A stretch of DNA of 33,273 bases, from positions 1-33,273 of the forward strand of contig JACPMT010000053.1 in assembly GCA_016185815.1 (NCBI GenBank), written 5' to 3'. Of the stretch, positions 9,902-15,950 are shown in pieces (position 1 is the stretch's first letter; every line of letters begins with the position of its first letter). This DNA comes from Candidatus Woesearchaeota archaeon. GTDB taxonomy: Archaea; Nanobdellota; Nanobdellia; Woesearchaeales; GW2011-AR4. The notes beneath the pieces are model-generated. The model ran no database searches, was not told the origin of the DNA, and saw only the letters and a program-made list of their open reading frames with translations. A program made the position numbers and the translations under genes.

Positions 9902-10129
9902 ATGAAAAAGGGAAAAAACACAGAGGAATTTAGAAAGTTGGCAAATCGACCTTCTAATGAACTAAGTATTCTCTTTTCTATAGCTATCATAATTTTTGGT
10001 ATTGGAAGCATAATATACAGCAAAAACAAAATATCCTTTGAAAATATTTTCATAATTGGAATAGTTATAATCTCTTCTTTTTATCTAGGATATCGGATAA
10101 AAAATTATAGAAGTACTGAAAGTAAATAA
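9902..10129 (+). CDS. Small two-TM protein, candidate immunity protein for the RHS payload
   Basis: 75 aa: a basic N-terminus (MKKGKNTEEFRKLANR), two hydrophobic segments (about 22-40 and 46-65) and a basic C-terminus. It sits 61 bp after the RHS-core gene on the same strand. In bacterial polymorphic toxin and RHS loci this is the usual place for the cognate immunity gene, and immunity to membrane-acting toxins is often a small membrane protein. No family is recognised. Position and topology are the only evidence, so it could be an unrelated small membrane protein. Confidence 0.45.
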   Translation: MKKGKNTEEFRKLANRPSNELSILFSIAIIIFGIGSIIYSKNKISFENIFIIGIVIISSFYLGYRIKNYRSTESK

Positions 10130-10204
10130 CTTACATTTCTATGAACTTCTTGATATGACGAAAGAAAAATTAATATCCAAAGATTCAAAATACCTAAAAT
10201 AAAC

Positions 10205-10303
10205 CTAAACCGTCCCATACATATTATAAATTCTTAGATTGGCATCATAAGGCACAACAGTTAGGTTTTTTGTATCCACGCCAACAATCACTACTATAAT
10301 AAA
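10205..10303 (-). pseudogene. Possible C-terminal remnant of a protein gene
   Basis: Read on the minus strand, this stretch encodes about 33 residues that look protein-like (VVIVGVDTKNLTVVPYDA, then NLRIYNMYGTV and a TAG stop), but there is no start codon or upstream domain. It lies just beyond the stop of the membrane gene at 10312, in another frame. It may be the tail of a gene removed when the island was rearranged. It also contains TTAGGTTT (10261-10268), complementary to AAACCTAA (10201-10208). The remainder of the 182-bp gap shows nothing else. Confidence 0.25.
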
Positions 10304-10311
10304 AGAGAAAA

Positions 10312-10782
10312 CTAAATTTTCAAAACAAAAGAAATAATACTCAAAAATAAAGATAAAATCATAATGGCATAGGGATTTAAAAAATAATTATACATTTTAT
10401 TATTAAACTTGATTGAAGGTAATGGCCCAGCTAATTTTATCATTTTAATATCCTTTAATTTAATATTTGTTAAAATAAAAGCTGATATAATTAATAAAAT
10501 TGTTATGAAAATACCGGCTTTAATGCTTAATTTATAAATGATTATTATAAAAACTGTAACTAACATAGGAAGTATATATATGTACATATTGTATCTAAAC
10601 GATAATATGGGTTCTATATAATCTTGAATTTTATCGATCAAAATATCTTTATGTTTATATTTGTTAGTTTTTAAAAGAATAATGAAAGAAGTTAAACCTA
10701 TCTGTTGCAGAGACCATAAAAAGATTATAACGAATACTATGTTTAGGGTTGACAAATTGATAAAATTGTTAGCGTGTATCAT
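10312..10782 (-). CDS. Four-TM membrane protein downstream of an RHH gene
   Basis: 156 aa with four clear hydrophobic segments (about 10-36, 66-84, 86-106 and 135-155), separated by short basic loops (KTNKYKHKDILIDK; KLKDIKMIK). No family is recognised. Its ATG lies 7 bp after the stop of a small ribbon-helix-helix gene read in the same direction, so the two form a unit. An RHH repressor plus a small partner is the common layout of toxin-antitoxin pairs, but membrane toxins in type II systems are unusual; a regulated transporter-like or stress membrane protein is equally possible. Confidence 0.6.
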   Translation of the reverse strand: MIHANNFINLSTLNIVFVIIFLWSLQQIGLTSFIILLKTNKYKHKDILIDKIQDYIEPILSFRYNMYIYILPMLVTVFIIIIYKLSIKAGIFITILLIISAFILTNIKLKDIKMIKLAGPLPSIKFNNKMYNYFLNPYAIMILSLFLSIISFVLKI

Positions 10783-10789
10783 GAAATAG

Positions 10790-10924
10790 TTATTTCTTTC
10801 CCAAATCCTGCCTTATCAAATTTTCCAAATATTCAGAAACATCAATCTCTTCATCTATGCAGTGCTTCTTAACTTTCTTCCATAATTCAGGGTCAATTTT
10901 GATACTGGTGGTTTTTCGCAGCAT
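10790..10924 (-). CDS. Short ribbon-helix-helix (CopG-like) DNA-binding protein
   Basis: A 44-aa product beginning MLRKTTSIKIDPELWKKVKK and ending in a helix rich in Glu, Leu and Lys. It has the RHH layout: a beta strand with alternating polar residues (TTSIKID), helix 1 (PELWKKVKKHCIDE), a turn, then helix 2 (DVSEYLENLIRQDL). Such proteins dimerise and bind short repeated operators, usually in their own promoter. A TATA-like element (TTTATATAATA on the minus strand, about 10946-10956) lies just upstream, among eight AGTAT/ATACT motifs. It is the first gene of a two-gene unit with the membrane protein that follows. The sequence is complete and ends in TAA. Confidence 0.75.
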   Translation of the reverse strand: MLRKTTSIKIDPELWKKVKKHCIDEEIDVSEYLENLIRQDLGKK

Positions 10925-10927
10925 TGC

Positions 10928-11026
10928 AGTATTGTGAGATTAAAGTATTATATAAATATTTCTATACTGTAGTATATACTATTTTCAAAAGGTTTTTATA
11001 TTAGTATTACATACTACTATAATACT
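10928..11026. promoter_or_regulatory. Array of AGTAT/ATACT motifs, candidate operator
   Basis: Within 99 bp there are eight copies of AGTAT or its complement ATACT, starting at 10928, 10944, 10964, 10971, 10976, 11003, 11011 and 11022. The two at 10971-10980 form a perfect palindrome (AGTATATACT). The array lies between the RHH gene (minus strand) and the IS110 leader (plus strand) and overlaps TATA-like elements for both directions, including TTTTTATATT at about 10993-11002. RHH repressors typically bind arrays of short repeats, so autoregulation is the simplest reading. AT-rich sequence raises the chance rate, but eight in 99 bp is still far above it. Confidence 0.5.
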
Positions 11027-11034
11027 CATGTTTA

Positions 11035-11108
11035 TTGCCTTATAACCATGCACGAGCAAAACCGTGGGCTAACTGCCCGATTATGATGGTGTGTAAAGTT
11101 ATAGGCAA
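11035..11108 (+). ncRNA. Structured leader of the IS110 transposase, bridge-RNA candidate
   Basis: An outer stem pairs 11035-11046 (TTGCCTTATAAC) with 11098-11108 (GTTATAGGCAA), 11 bp with one bulged T. Inside are two hairpins: CACG 11051-11054 with CGTG 11063-11066, and GGGC 11066-11069 with GCCC 11075-11078 (loop TAACT). The outer stem ends 13 nt before the transposase ATG. A TATA-like element at about 10993-11002 would start transcription near 11028, just before the stem. IS110-group elements are known to express a bridge RNA from the region before the transposase. This one is shorter than the roughly 180-nt RNA of IS621, so it may be a reduced form or a regulatory leader. Confidence 0.45.
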
Positions 11109-11121
11109 GGAGGTAATAAAA

Positions 11122-12249
11122 ATGTACTGTGGAATAGACGTAAGCAAAGATAAGTCAAATGTCTGTATATTAGACAAAGACAAGAAGATTATAGTAGAAT
11201 TTGAAATAAGGCACAATAAAGAAGGATTTGAGAAGTTAGAACAGCACTTAACTCAAGATACCACAATAGCTATGGAAACAACTAGCAGCTATTGCAGGGC
11301 ATTATACAGCTTCTTAAAAGGCAAATATCAGGTAAGCTATGTAGATAACGTGCAGATGAAGAACTTTACTAGGCTGCACCATCCACATAGAAAAAATGAC
11401 AGAGTTGATGCAAGATCTATAGCAGAATACTTAACATTTGACTTCAAAAAAATCAATCCTGTAAAGAATGACGAACTGAAGGATTTGGTAAGGTTATACT
11501 ATAAATCTGTAAAGCAATTATCAAGGCATAAGCACAGTTTTAAAAGTCAATTAAGCATAATCTTCCCAGAATTGGAAAAGAACTTCTACATAAAACGAAC
11601 AAAAGCTGTTGCTTACATGCTTATAAAATATCCGACACCTAAAGCGATTGCAGAAGCAACTGATGAGGAAATTTATCAGGCATTAATTGAGAAATTGAAT
11701 AAAACCAGCAAATTCACTCCAGATTACGCTAAGAGACTAAGGGCAGTTGCAAAAGAGTCTGTAGGGGTCATAGATTATCCTACCTCCTGCTTTTTGTATA
11801 CCTTAAAATTGTTATTATTCTACCAAGATTTAGTGGATGATTTGAAAAAGAAAATGGAAGAAAAAGTCAAAGAAACGCCTTATGGTCCTTTGCTTAACGA
11901 ATATGGCTATAACGCTATAAGCTTATCCTCAATTGTTGGGGAAATAGGCGATGTGAGGAGATTTTCAAATCATAAGAAGTTTGTAAAATATATCGGATTA
12001 GACGTTTCTGAAAAGCAATCCGGCAGTTCTCAATCTGTGAATTGCTATATTACTAAACAAGGGAATAAGTATCTGAGGCATTTATTCTATAATATGGTTT
12101 TGAATCATTTAGCTTACAAAACAAAATATGCTGAGTTTTTTTATAGGTTAAAAGAATCAGGAAAACACGCAAAAAAGTGTATGGTTGCAACTGCGAGAAA
12201 ACTGGCTATCAGAGCATATTTTGACCTTTTAAAATGCCATAATCAATAA
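11122..12249 (+). CDS. IS110-family transposase
   Basis: 375 aa from the ATG at 11122, which is preceded by a strong Shine-Dalgarno (AAGGAGGT). An in-frame ATG at 11035 would be inside the leader stem and is less likely. The N-terminal RuvC-like DEDD domain shows D6 (YCGIDVSKDK), E52 (AMETTSSY) and D93/D96 (KNDRVDARSIAEYL). The middle is a coiled, basic region. The C-terminal Tnp domain shows IVGEIGDVRRF, then KYIGLDVSEKQSGSSQS, which includes the serine region used as second active site in this family, and TKQGNKYLRHLFYNM. All key motifs are present, so the gene looks intact. Family proteins cut and join DNA guided by a bridge RNA. Confidence 0.93.
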   Translation: MYCGIDVSKDKSNVCILDKDKKIIVEFEIRHNKEGFEKLEQHLTQDTTIAMETTSSYCRALYSFLKGKYQVSYVDNVQMKNFTRLHHPHRKNDRVDARSIAEYLTFDFKKINPVKNDELKDLVRLYYKSVKQLSRHKHSFKSQLSIIFPELEKNFYIKRTKAVAYMLIKYPTPKAIAEATDEEIYQALIEKLNKTSKFTPDYAKRLRAVAKESVGVIDYPTSCFLYTLKLLLFYQDLVDDLKKKMEEKVKETPYGPLLNEYGYNAISLSSIVGEIGDVRRFSNHKKFVKYIGLDVSEKQSGSSQSVNCYITKQGNKYLRHLFYNMVLNHLAYKTKYAEFFYRLKESGKHAKKCMVATARKLAIRAYFDLLKCHNQ

Positions 12250-12277
12250 GAAAATTAGCATTAGTTAGATGAATCCC

Positions 12278-12306
12278 TATCGATAAAATGCATTTTCTCG
12301 TCGATA
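12278..12306. repeat. Inverted repeat with internal palindrome after the transposase
   Basis: TATCGA (12278-12283) is matched by TCGATA (12301-12306), and between them lies the perfect palindrome AAAATGCATTTT (12285-12296). It begins 28 bp after the transposase stop and just before a TATA box at about 12315-12324. It could be a transcription-end structure, a protein-binding site, or part of the right end of the insertion sequence. Confidence 0.4.
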
Positions 12307-12348
12307 ACCAAGATAAAGTTTATATAGTACTTAATTTATTCTAAAAAA

Positions 12349-12428
12349 CATGCAGGAAGGGATGATTCGGGATTATAGTGGCTCGGCAGGGCTGTAGTGA
12401 AATCTCGGCTTGGCAGGCTTCTTTTTTT
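12349..12428 (+). ncRNA. Candidate structured small RNA downstream of the IS110 gene
   Basis: A G-rich island in AT-rich DNA. A TATA box (AAAGTTTATATAG, about 12315-12327) lies about 26 nt upstream, and seven T's (12422-12428) mark a likely end, giving an RNA of about 80 nt. Proposed fold: AGGAAG 12354-12359 with CTTCTT 12418-12423; TCGGGATT 12367-12374 with AATCTCGG 12401-12408; and GTGGCTC 12378-12384 with GGGCTGT 12389-12395, closed by the GNRA tetraloop GGCA. An asymmetric internal loop (ATA against AGTGA) has a GA-containing character like a kink-turn. Several pairs are G-U. It could be a bridge RNA of a neighbouring or the same element, or an independent sRNA. I see no D box or ACA box to make it a guide RNA. 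Confidence 0.5.
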
Positions 12429-12523
12429 AGCTCTAAACCTTGTAGGGTTATCCAAAAAATATACGAAAGGAATACTTACTAAATTACAAAAAGTTTATTA
12501 ATTACATCTAAAATTTCATTTGT

Positions 12524-13237
12524 ATGGATTCAGATAAAGAAAAGACTTTTATCGGAAAGTCCCTACGAGTTTTTGTAAGCTATGCTACTGAGGATAGATT
12601 TCTTGCAGTGGCATTAAAGAGAGAGTTGGAGGATTTTGGAATTGATGTTTTTTTAGCACATGAAGACATTACCCCTACTACTGATTGGCAAGCTACAATA
12701 CTAGCCACACTTAAACAGTGTGATATTTTCTTACCTTTATTGACAAATAATTTTTCTAAATCGCCGTGGACTGATCAAGAAACAGGAGTTGCTATAGCGA
12801 CGCAGAAATTTATTATTCCACTAAAAGTTAATATCGATCCTTATGGCTTTATTGGAAAATATCAAGCATTTAAATTTGGATACGAGACTCGAGAGTTAGA
12901 CAATGGTAATTATTATTATGATTGTAAAGATTCATGCAGAAATATAGTAAATTTAATCCTTAGGCATAAAACATTAAGAGAAAATTTGAAGGATTGCTTA
13001 ATTAGAGTTTTTGCAAATTGTGTCACATTTGCCGAAGCCAAAGAAAAAGCAGAGCTATTGGGTAATTTTGAAAGTTTTACAGAAGAGCAAATTTCAGAAA
13101 TAATAAAGGTAAGCGTAAACAATAACCAAATACATGATTCTTGGGGAGCGAGACCAATTTTACAAAAGCTTATTTCTAATTACGATAAACTAATTGATGA
13201 TAAAAAGAAAGAGGAATTGCTAAAATTAATTAAGTAG
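12524..13237 (+). CDS. TIR-domain protein, probable NAD-cleaving defence or signalling protein
   Basis: 237 aa. Residues 12-120 form a TIR domain: LRVFVSYATEDRFLAVAL (strand A and following helix), VFLAHEDITPTTDW (BB-loop region), CDIFLPLLTNNFSKSPWTDQE and FIIPLKVN. The WxxxE arrangement W82-E86 places a Glu where catalytic TIR NADases carry it. The C-terminal 115 residues are mostly helical, of unknown family, and may be a sensor or partner-binding region. A TATA-like sequence centred near 12498 is 26 bp before the ATG, which fits a leaderless mRNA. A 73-aa gene follows 21 bp later. No known Thoeris or CBASS partner is visible nearby, so the role in defence is inferred. Confidence 0.85.
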   Translation: MDSDKEKTFIGKSLRVFVSYATEDRFLAVALKRELEDFGIDVFLAHEDITPTTDWQATILATLKQCDIFLPLLTNNFSKSPWTDQETGVAIATQKFIIPLKVNIDPYGFIGKYQAFKFGYETRELDNGNYYYDCKDSCRNIVNLILRHKTLRENLKDCLIRVFANCVTFAEAKEKAELLGNFESFTEEQISEIIKVSVNNNQIHDSWGARPILQKLISNYDKLIDDKKKEELLKLIK

Positions 13238-13258
13238 ATCAAAAATTTTACTAGTAAA

Positions 13259-13480
13259 ATGGAGTGGACTGAAAAAATAACTTTTGGGCAATATTCCAGA
13301 AGTCAAGTAAGGGAACTTTTAAATTTAGGAACTAAATGTAAGAACTACGAAGACGCTATAAATGTTCTTATTGATGTTTTAAAAAGACACCCAGAACTGA
13401 AAGAAGAGCTACTTAGAGAAGCACAAAGGCTATCCAATCCTAAGCCAAAAGTGGATTTACAATTTCTTAAAGATAAATGA
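13259..13480 (+). CDS. Small helical protein, partner of the TIR gene
   Basis: 73 aa, probably co-transcribed with the TIR gene (21-bp gap). After a short strand-like start (MEWTEKITFGQYSRSQ), the sequence is predicted by eye to be almost wholly helical: VRELLNLGTKCKNYEDAINV, then LIDVLKRHPELKEELLREAQ. The NYEDAINVLIDVL segment resembles second helices of small archaeal antitoxin-like or RHH-related proteins, but I cannot place it in a family. It might control or restrain the TIR protein. No DNA-binding residues are evident. Confidence 0.55.
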   Translation: MEWTEKITFGQYSRSQVRELLNLGTKCKNYEDAINVLIDVLKRHPELKEELLREAQRLSNPKPKVDLQFLKDK

Positions 13481-13545
13481 GATTACAAGCGGTATTGTAG
13501 GACTGCTGCACATCTTAGTTTGACCGGTTTTAGAAGACGTCGATA

Positions 13546-13577
13546 TATTACCTCTATGATGGTTTTGCTAATTTAGT
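13546..13577 (+). pseudogene. Fragment of an RHS/YD-repeat gene
   Basis: In one frame these 32 bp encode YYLYDGFANLV. The same peptide with one change (YYIYDGFANLV) occurs in the large RHS protein at about 5757-5790, and the DNA also matches: CTATGATGGTTTTGC then AATTTAGT, with one difference in the 24 bp that include the base between them. There is no intact gene around it; it lies between the TIR partner and the end of the radical SAM gene. It is best explained as the remnant of a second RHS copy or of a recombination between RHS sequences flanking the island. Confidence 0.55.
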
Positions 13578-13581
13578 GTTA

Positions 13582-14985
13582 TCAAGCCTGCATAACCCTC
13601 AACCTTTTCAGGCCGATCCATGCCTTTGTCGCTATATTCATCCCGTGCTTCTGTACAAGAGGCCTTTTCCACAGATGGAAGCCGATAGCCCCTAAAAACC
13701 TGCCGAAATGCCTTCTTAAAAACAACTTCATTATTTTTTCCTGGCCAATCCTGTAAGCCTTGATTCTTTCCTCTCTTGTGAATTCATCAGTCTCAAAAAC
13801 AGGCTCCTCTCCCCAGTAATTAAGATTGTTCAGGAAGTCCTCGGGCTGGTGTAGGAACCTGCCATTTTGCTTTACCCACTCGAACATCTCTGTGCCGGGG
13901 TAGGGAATCATGTTGTAAAACCTCAATTGGTCCACATTCAATTCATCGGCAACCTTCAAGTCGTTCTCAAATCCTTCCCAGGTTTCGCCGGGATTTCCAA
14001 TGATAAAATTGACTTGGGTTTTGATTCCCAGCGCTTTTGTGTCTGCCACTGACTTTTTAAGCTGCTCAAGCGTCAAGTCTTTTTTCAGCAGCTCCAGTGA
14101 ATGGGGGTCAGAAGACTCTAAGCTGTAAGCAATCCAGAAAGTTCCTGCTTTCCTTAATTTTTTTAATAAGGTTGGATTTACCCTGTCTGCCCTCAGCCCA
14201 TTGCCGAAAATAAGCTTTAATTTCATGCCGCTTTCAATTATCAAATCACATATTTTTTCCGCTCTTGGCATGTTGAAAGTAAAGTTGTCGTCGCTGAACT
14301 CAAAAGTATCGTAGCCCCTTTTATGCCAGTATTCAATCTCCTGCAGGACATTTTCCGGGCTTCTTGTCCTGAAAGGATGGCCCATGACAAGCTGTATTGA
14401 GCAGAAAGTGCACCTGTTTGGGCAGCCCCTGGTTGAAACAATCGGGATCCTTTTTTCGAGCATCTTGTCAAGATCAAATAATTCATAATCTGGAAAAGGC
14501 AGTTTATCAAGGTCTTGCTCCAGTGGGTACGGGGGGTTCATGATTATTTCGTCGCCATTCCTGTAGATTAGACCATTTATCTGCACAAGTTCTTTGTTGC
14601 CTGCCAACTCCAGGAATGTCCTCTCTCCCTCGCCATAGACAACATAGTCCACCTTTGTCTCTTCAAGTATCTTTGAATGGACTGTTGAAGCATAAGAACC
14701 CCCAATGGCAACCGGCATTTTCGGGTATTTGTCTTTTATTGCACCTATAATTTCGTAAGCCATCTTATAACCGATAGAAGCTGTTGTCATCCCAGTCATA
14801 TCTGGCTTGAACTCTTTGATTTTGCTGAACAGGTAATCATTTGAAGCATGCATCCTCATGTCAGCCAAACAAACTTTATGGCCTTCTTTTTTCAGCATTG
14901 CAGACAAATAGGCAATGCCGGCATGAGGTATAGTTGCGACTACATACCTTCCAATATTGGGCGGAATTACCAATAGCACTTTCAT
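13582..14985 (-). CDS. B12-binding radical SAM protein
   Basis: 467 aa. Residues 1-130 form a cobalamin-binding Rossmann-like domain (VLLVIPPNIGRYVVATIPHA, GHKVCLADMR, then DMTGMTTASIGYKMAYEI). The radical SAM domain follows, with the CxxxCxxC cluster motif in TRGCPNRCTFCS (about 189-199), the GNGLRAD strand and VNFIIGNPGET. Members carry out radical methylations, cyclisations or tailoring of lipids, cofactors and natural products; the substrate here is unknown. It converges with the RHS remnant, and the opposite end faces the glycan genes. A TATA-like TATATAAA at about 15017-15024 (read on the minus strand as TTTATATA) lies about 35 bp before the ATG. Base composition is richer in G+C than the RHS island. 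Confidence 0.9.
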   Translation of the reverse strand: MKVLLVIPPNIGRYVVATIPHAGIAYLSAMLKKEGHKVCLADMRMHASNDYLFSKIKEFKPDMTGMTTASIGYKMAYEIIGAIKDKYPKMPVAIGGSYASTVHSKILEETKVDYVVYGEGERTFLELAGNKELVQINGLIYRNGDEIIMNPPYPLEQDLDKLPFPDYELFDLDKMLEKRIPIVSTRGCPNRCTFCSIQLVMGHPFRTRSPENVLQEIEYWHKRGYDTFEFSDDNFTFNMPRAEKICDLIIESGMKLKLIFGNGLRADRVNPTLLKKLRKAGTFWIAYSLESSDPHSLELLKKDLTLEQLKKSVADTKALGIKTQVNFIIGNPGETWEGFENDLKVADELNVDQLRFYNMIPYPGTEMFEWVKQNGRFLHQPEDFLNNLNYWGEEPVFETDEFTREERIKAYRIGQEKIMKLFLRRHFGRFLGAIGFHLWKRPLVQKHGMNIATKAWIGLKRLRVMQA

Positions 14986-15056
14986 TTAGTTCACAATAGT
15001 TAAGTTAGCTTATTTCTATATAAACTTTTTGAAAGTGCTGTGTTTAGATAACGTTG

Positions 15057-15072
15057 TTTTCAATATTGAAAA
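15057..15072. promoter_or_regulatory. Perfect 16-bp palindrome in the divergent promoter region
   Basis: TTTTCAATATTGAAAA lies midway between the divergent radical SAM gene (minus) and the gene at 15126 (plus). A near copy with one changed base (TTTTCTATATTGAAAA) is found at 23316-23331, ahead of the endonuclease gene. It could be a regulator site common to both, or simply AT-rich palindromic sequence. Confidence 0.3.
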
Positions 15073-15125
15073 TAATAGCGGCAAAACAAAAGTTATTTAT
15101 AAAAAAGTTCATTCTTAAATATTAA

Positions 15126-15917
15126 ATGGTGCAACAACAAATTAGTAAAGAAGAGTGGTTTAAAAGAAGGTTAAGAAGTGATTTTTTCATATTTGACAAG
15201 AATGAATTCCCAAGGTTCACAAACACCAGCTACGACCCAGTCTTGTTTGAAATAATAAACAGCGCATATATATCAAAGAACAGGCTAAATGATTTTTTTA
15301 GGTCTTTAGAACCTTTTATCGCTTTTGATGAAAAAAGGAATGACTATAAAATTGACGGCTCAAAGGCAGCAGAAATAAAAGGCGCCTTGTTGAAAAATAA
15401 AGCACTGGGCGGCTTGACAGTTTTTGAGCTTAACCCCAAAGGCAACAGGCATATTGATTTCTTAGAAGAACTGGGGGCAGTAATGCCAGACAAATCAAAA
15501 AACAGCCTAATCCCCATATCCGGAGAGAATGCAATAAAATTAAAAAATTGGAATAAGCACCTAAATGAAAAATATGACATAACATTCAGCAACGGGCTGA
15601 TGGACGAGAATTCCGGGATAAGATATGAAAAACATTCTGCTGTTTTTTCCGGTTTTGAGATGTATTCCATTTTTTCCAACATAACAAAAAAGAATGGATT
15701 TAGCATACATGCAAATGGAAGCGTGATAAGCAGCTTATACGAGACATATTTCCAGTTCATAGGGTTTAAGGTAATTGAATATTTCAGGAATTCTGACGGA
15801 GATTTTAATTTCACTATGATTATGAAGAAAATGAATGAAAAGCAAACGTCATATGAAGAGTTTTTCTATATTTATTCAGAGCTAAAGAAAAGATGGCCGA
15901 CAAGATACGGAAACTAA
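15126..15917 (+). CDS. Unknown protein, weak resemblance to a methyltransferase C-terminal half
   Basis: 263 aa, soluble, not assigned to a family. The N-terminal half starts with a basic amphipathic region (EEWFKRRLRSDFFIFDK) and reads as mixed alpha/beta. In the second half, the order SGFEMYSIFSNITKKNGFSI, then LYETYFQFIGFKVIEYF, then FTMIMKKM recalls the last strands of class I methyltransferases, where a long helix precedes a beta hairpin, but no glycine-rich SAM-binding loop is seen. A TTTATAAA element (15096-15103) centred about 26 bp before the ATG suggests a leaderless mRNA. It lies 33 bp before a true methyltransferase gene and may work with it on the surface glycan. Confidence 0.6.
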   Translation: MVQQQISKEEWFKRRLRSDFFIFDKNEFPRFTNTSYDPVLFEIINSAYISKNRLNDFFRSLEPFIAFDEKRNDYKIDGSKAAEIKGALLKNKALGGLTVFELNPKGNRHIDFLEELGAVMPDKSKNSLIPISGENAIKLKNWNKHLNEKYDITFSNGLMDENSGIRYEKHSAVFSGFEMYSIFSNITKKNGFSIHANGSVISSLYETYFQFIGFKVIEYFRNSDGDFNFTMIMKKMNEKQTSYEEFFYIYSELKKRWPTRYGN

Positions 15918-15950
15918 AGATTTATATATAATTATTTAGTCTAGGAAATC

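Larger units (their letters stand above)
11035..12249 (+). mobile_element. IS110-family insertion sequence (ends not defined)
   Basis: The element is recognised from its DEDD-type transposase and flanking structured non-coding DNA. IS110 elements generally lack clear terminal inverted repeats and long target duplications, and I could not fix either end; the limits given span the structured leader to the transposase stop. The right non-coding flank may extend into the region with the candidate RNA at 12349-12428. The island around it also contains TIR and RHH genes and a scrap of RHS coding sequence, so the insertion probably accompanied rearrangement here. Confidence 0.6.

Noticed and set aside
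11035..11121. Upstream extension of the transposase from an ATG-like start at 11035
   Set aside because: The added 29 residues fall inside the structured leader and do not match the family; the ATG at 11122 has the Shine-Dalgarno and family N-terminus.
11078..12382. Direct similarity GATTATNNTGG on both sides of the IS110 gene
   Set aside because: Eleven positions with two free bases in AT-rich DNA; too weak to define the ends of the element.
12349..12428. C/D or H/ACA guide RNA
   Set aside because: GATGATT is near a C box, but there is no CUGA D box or ACA box at the 3' end.
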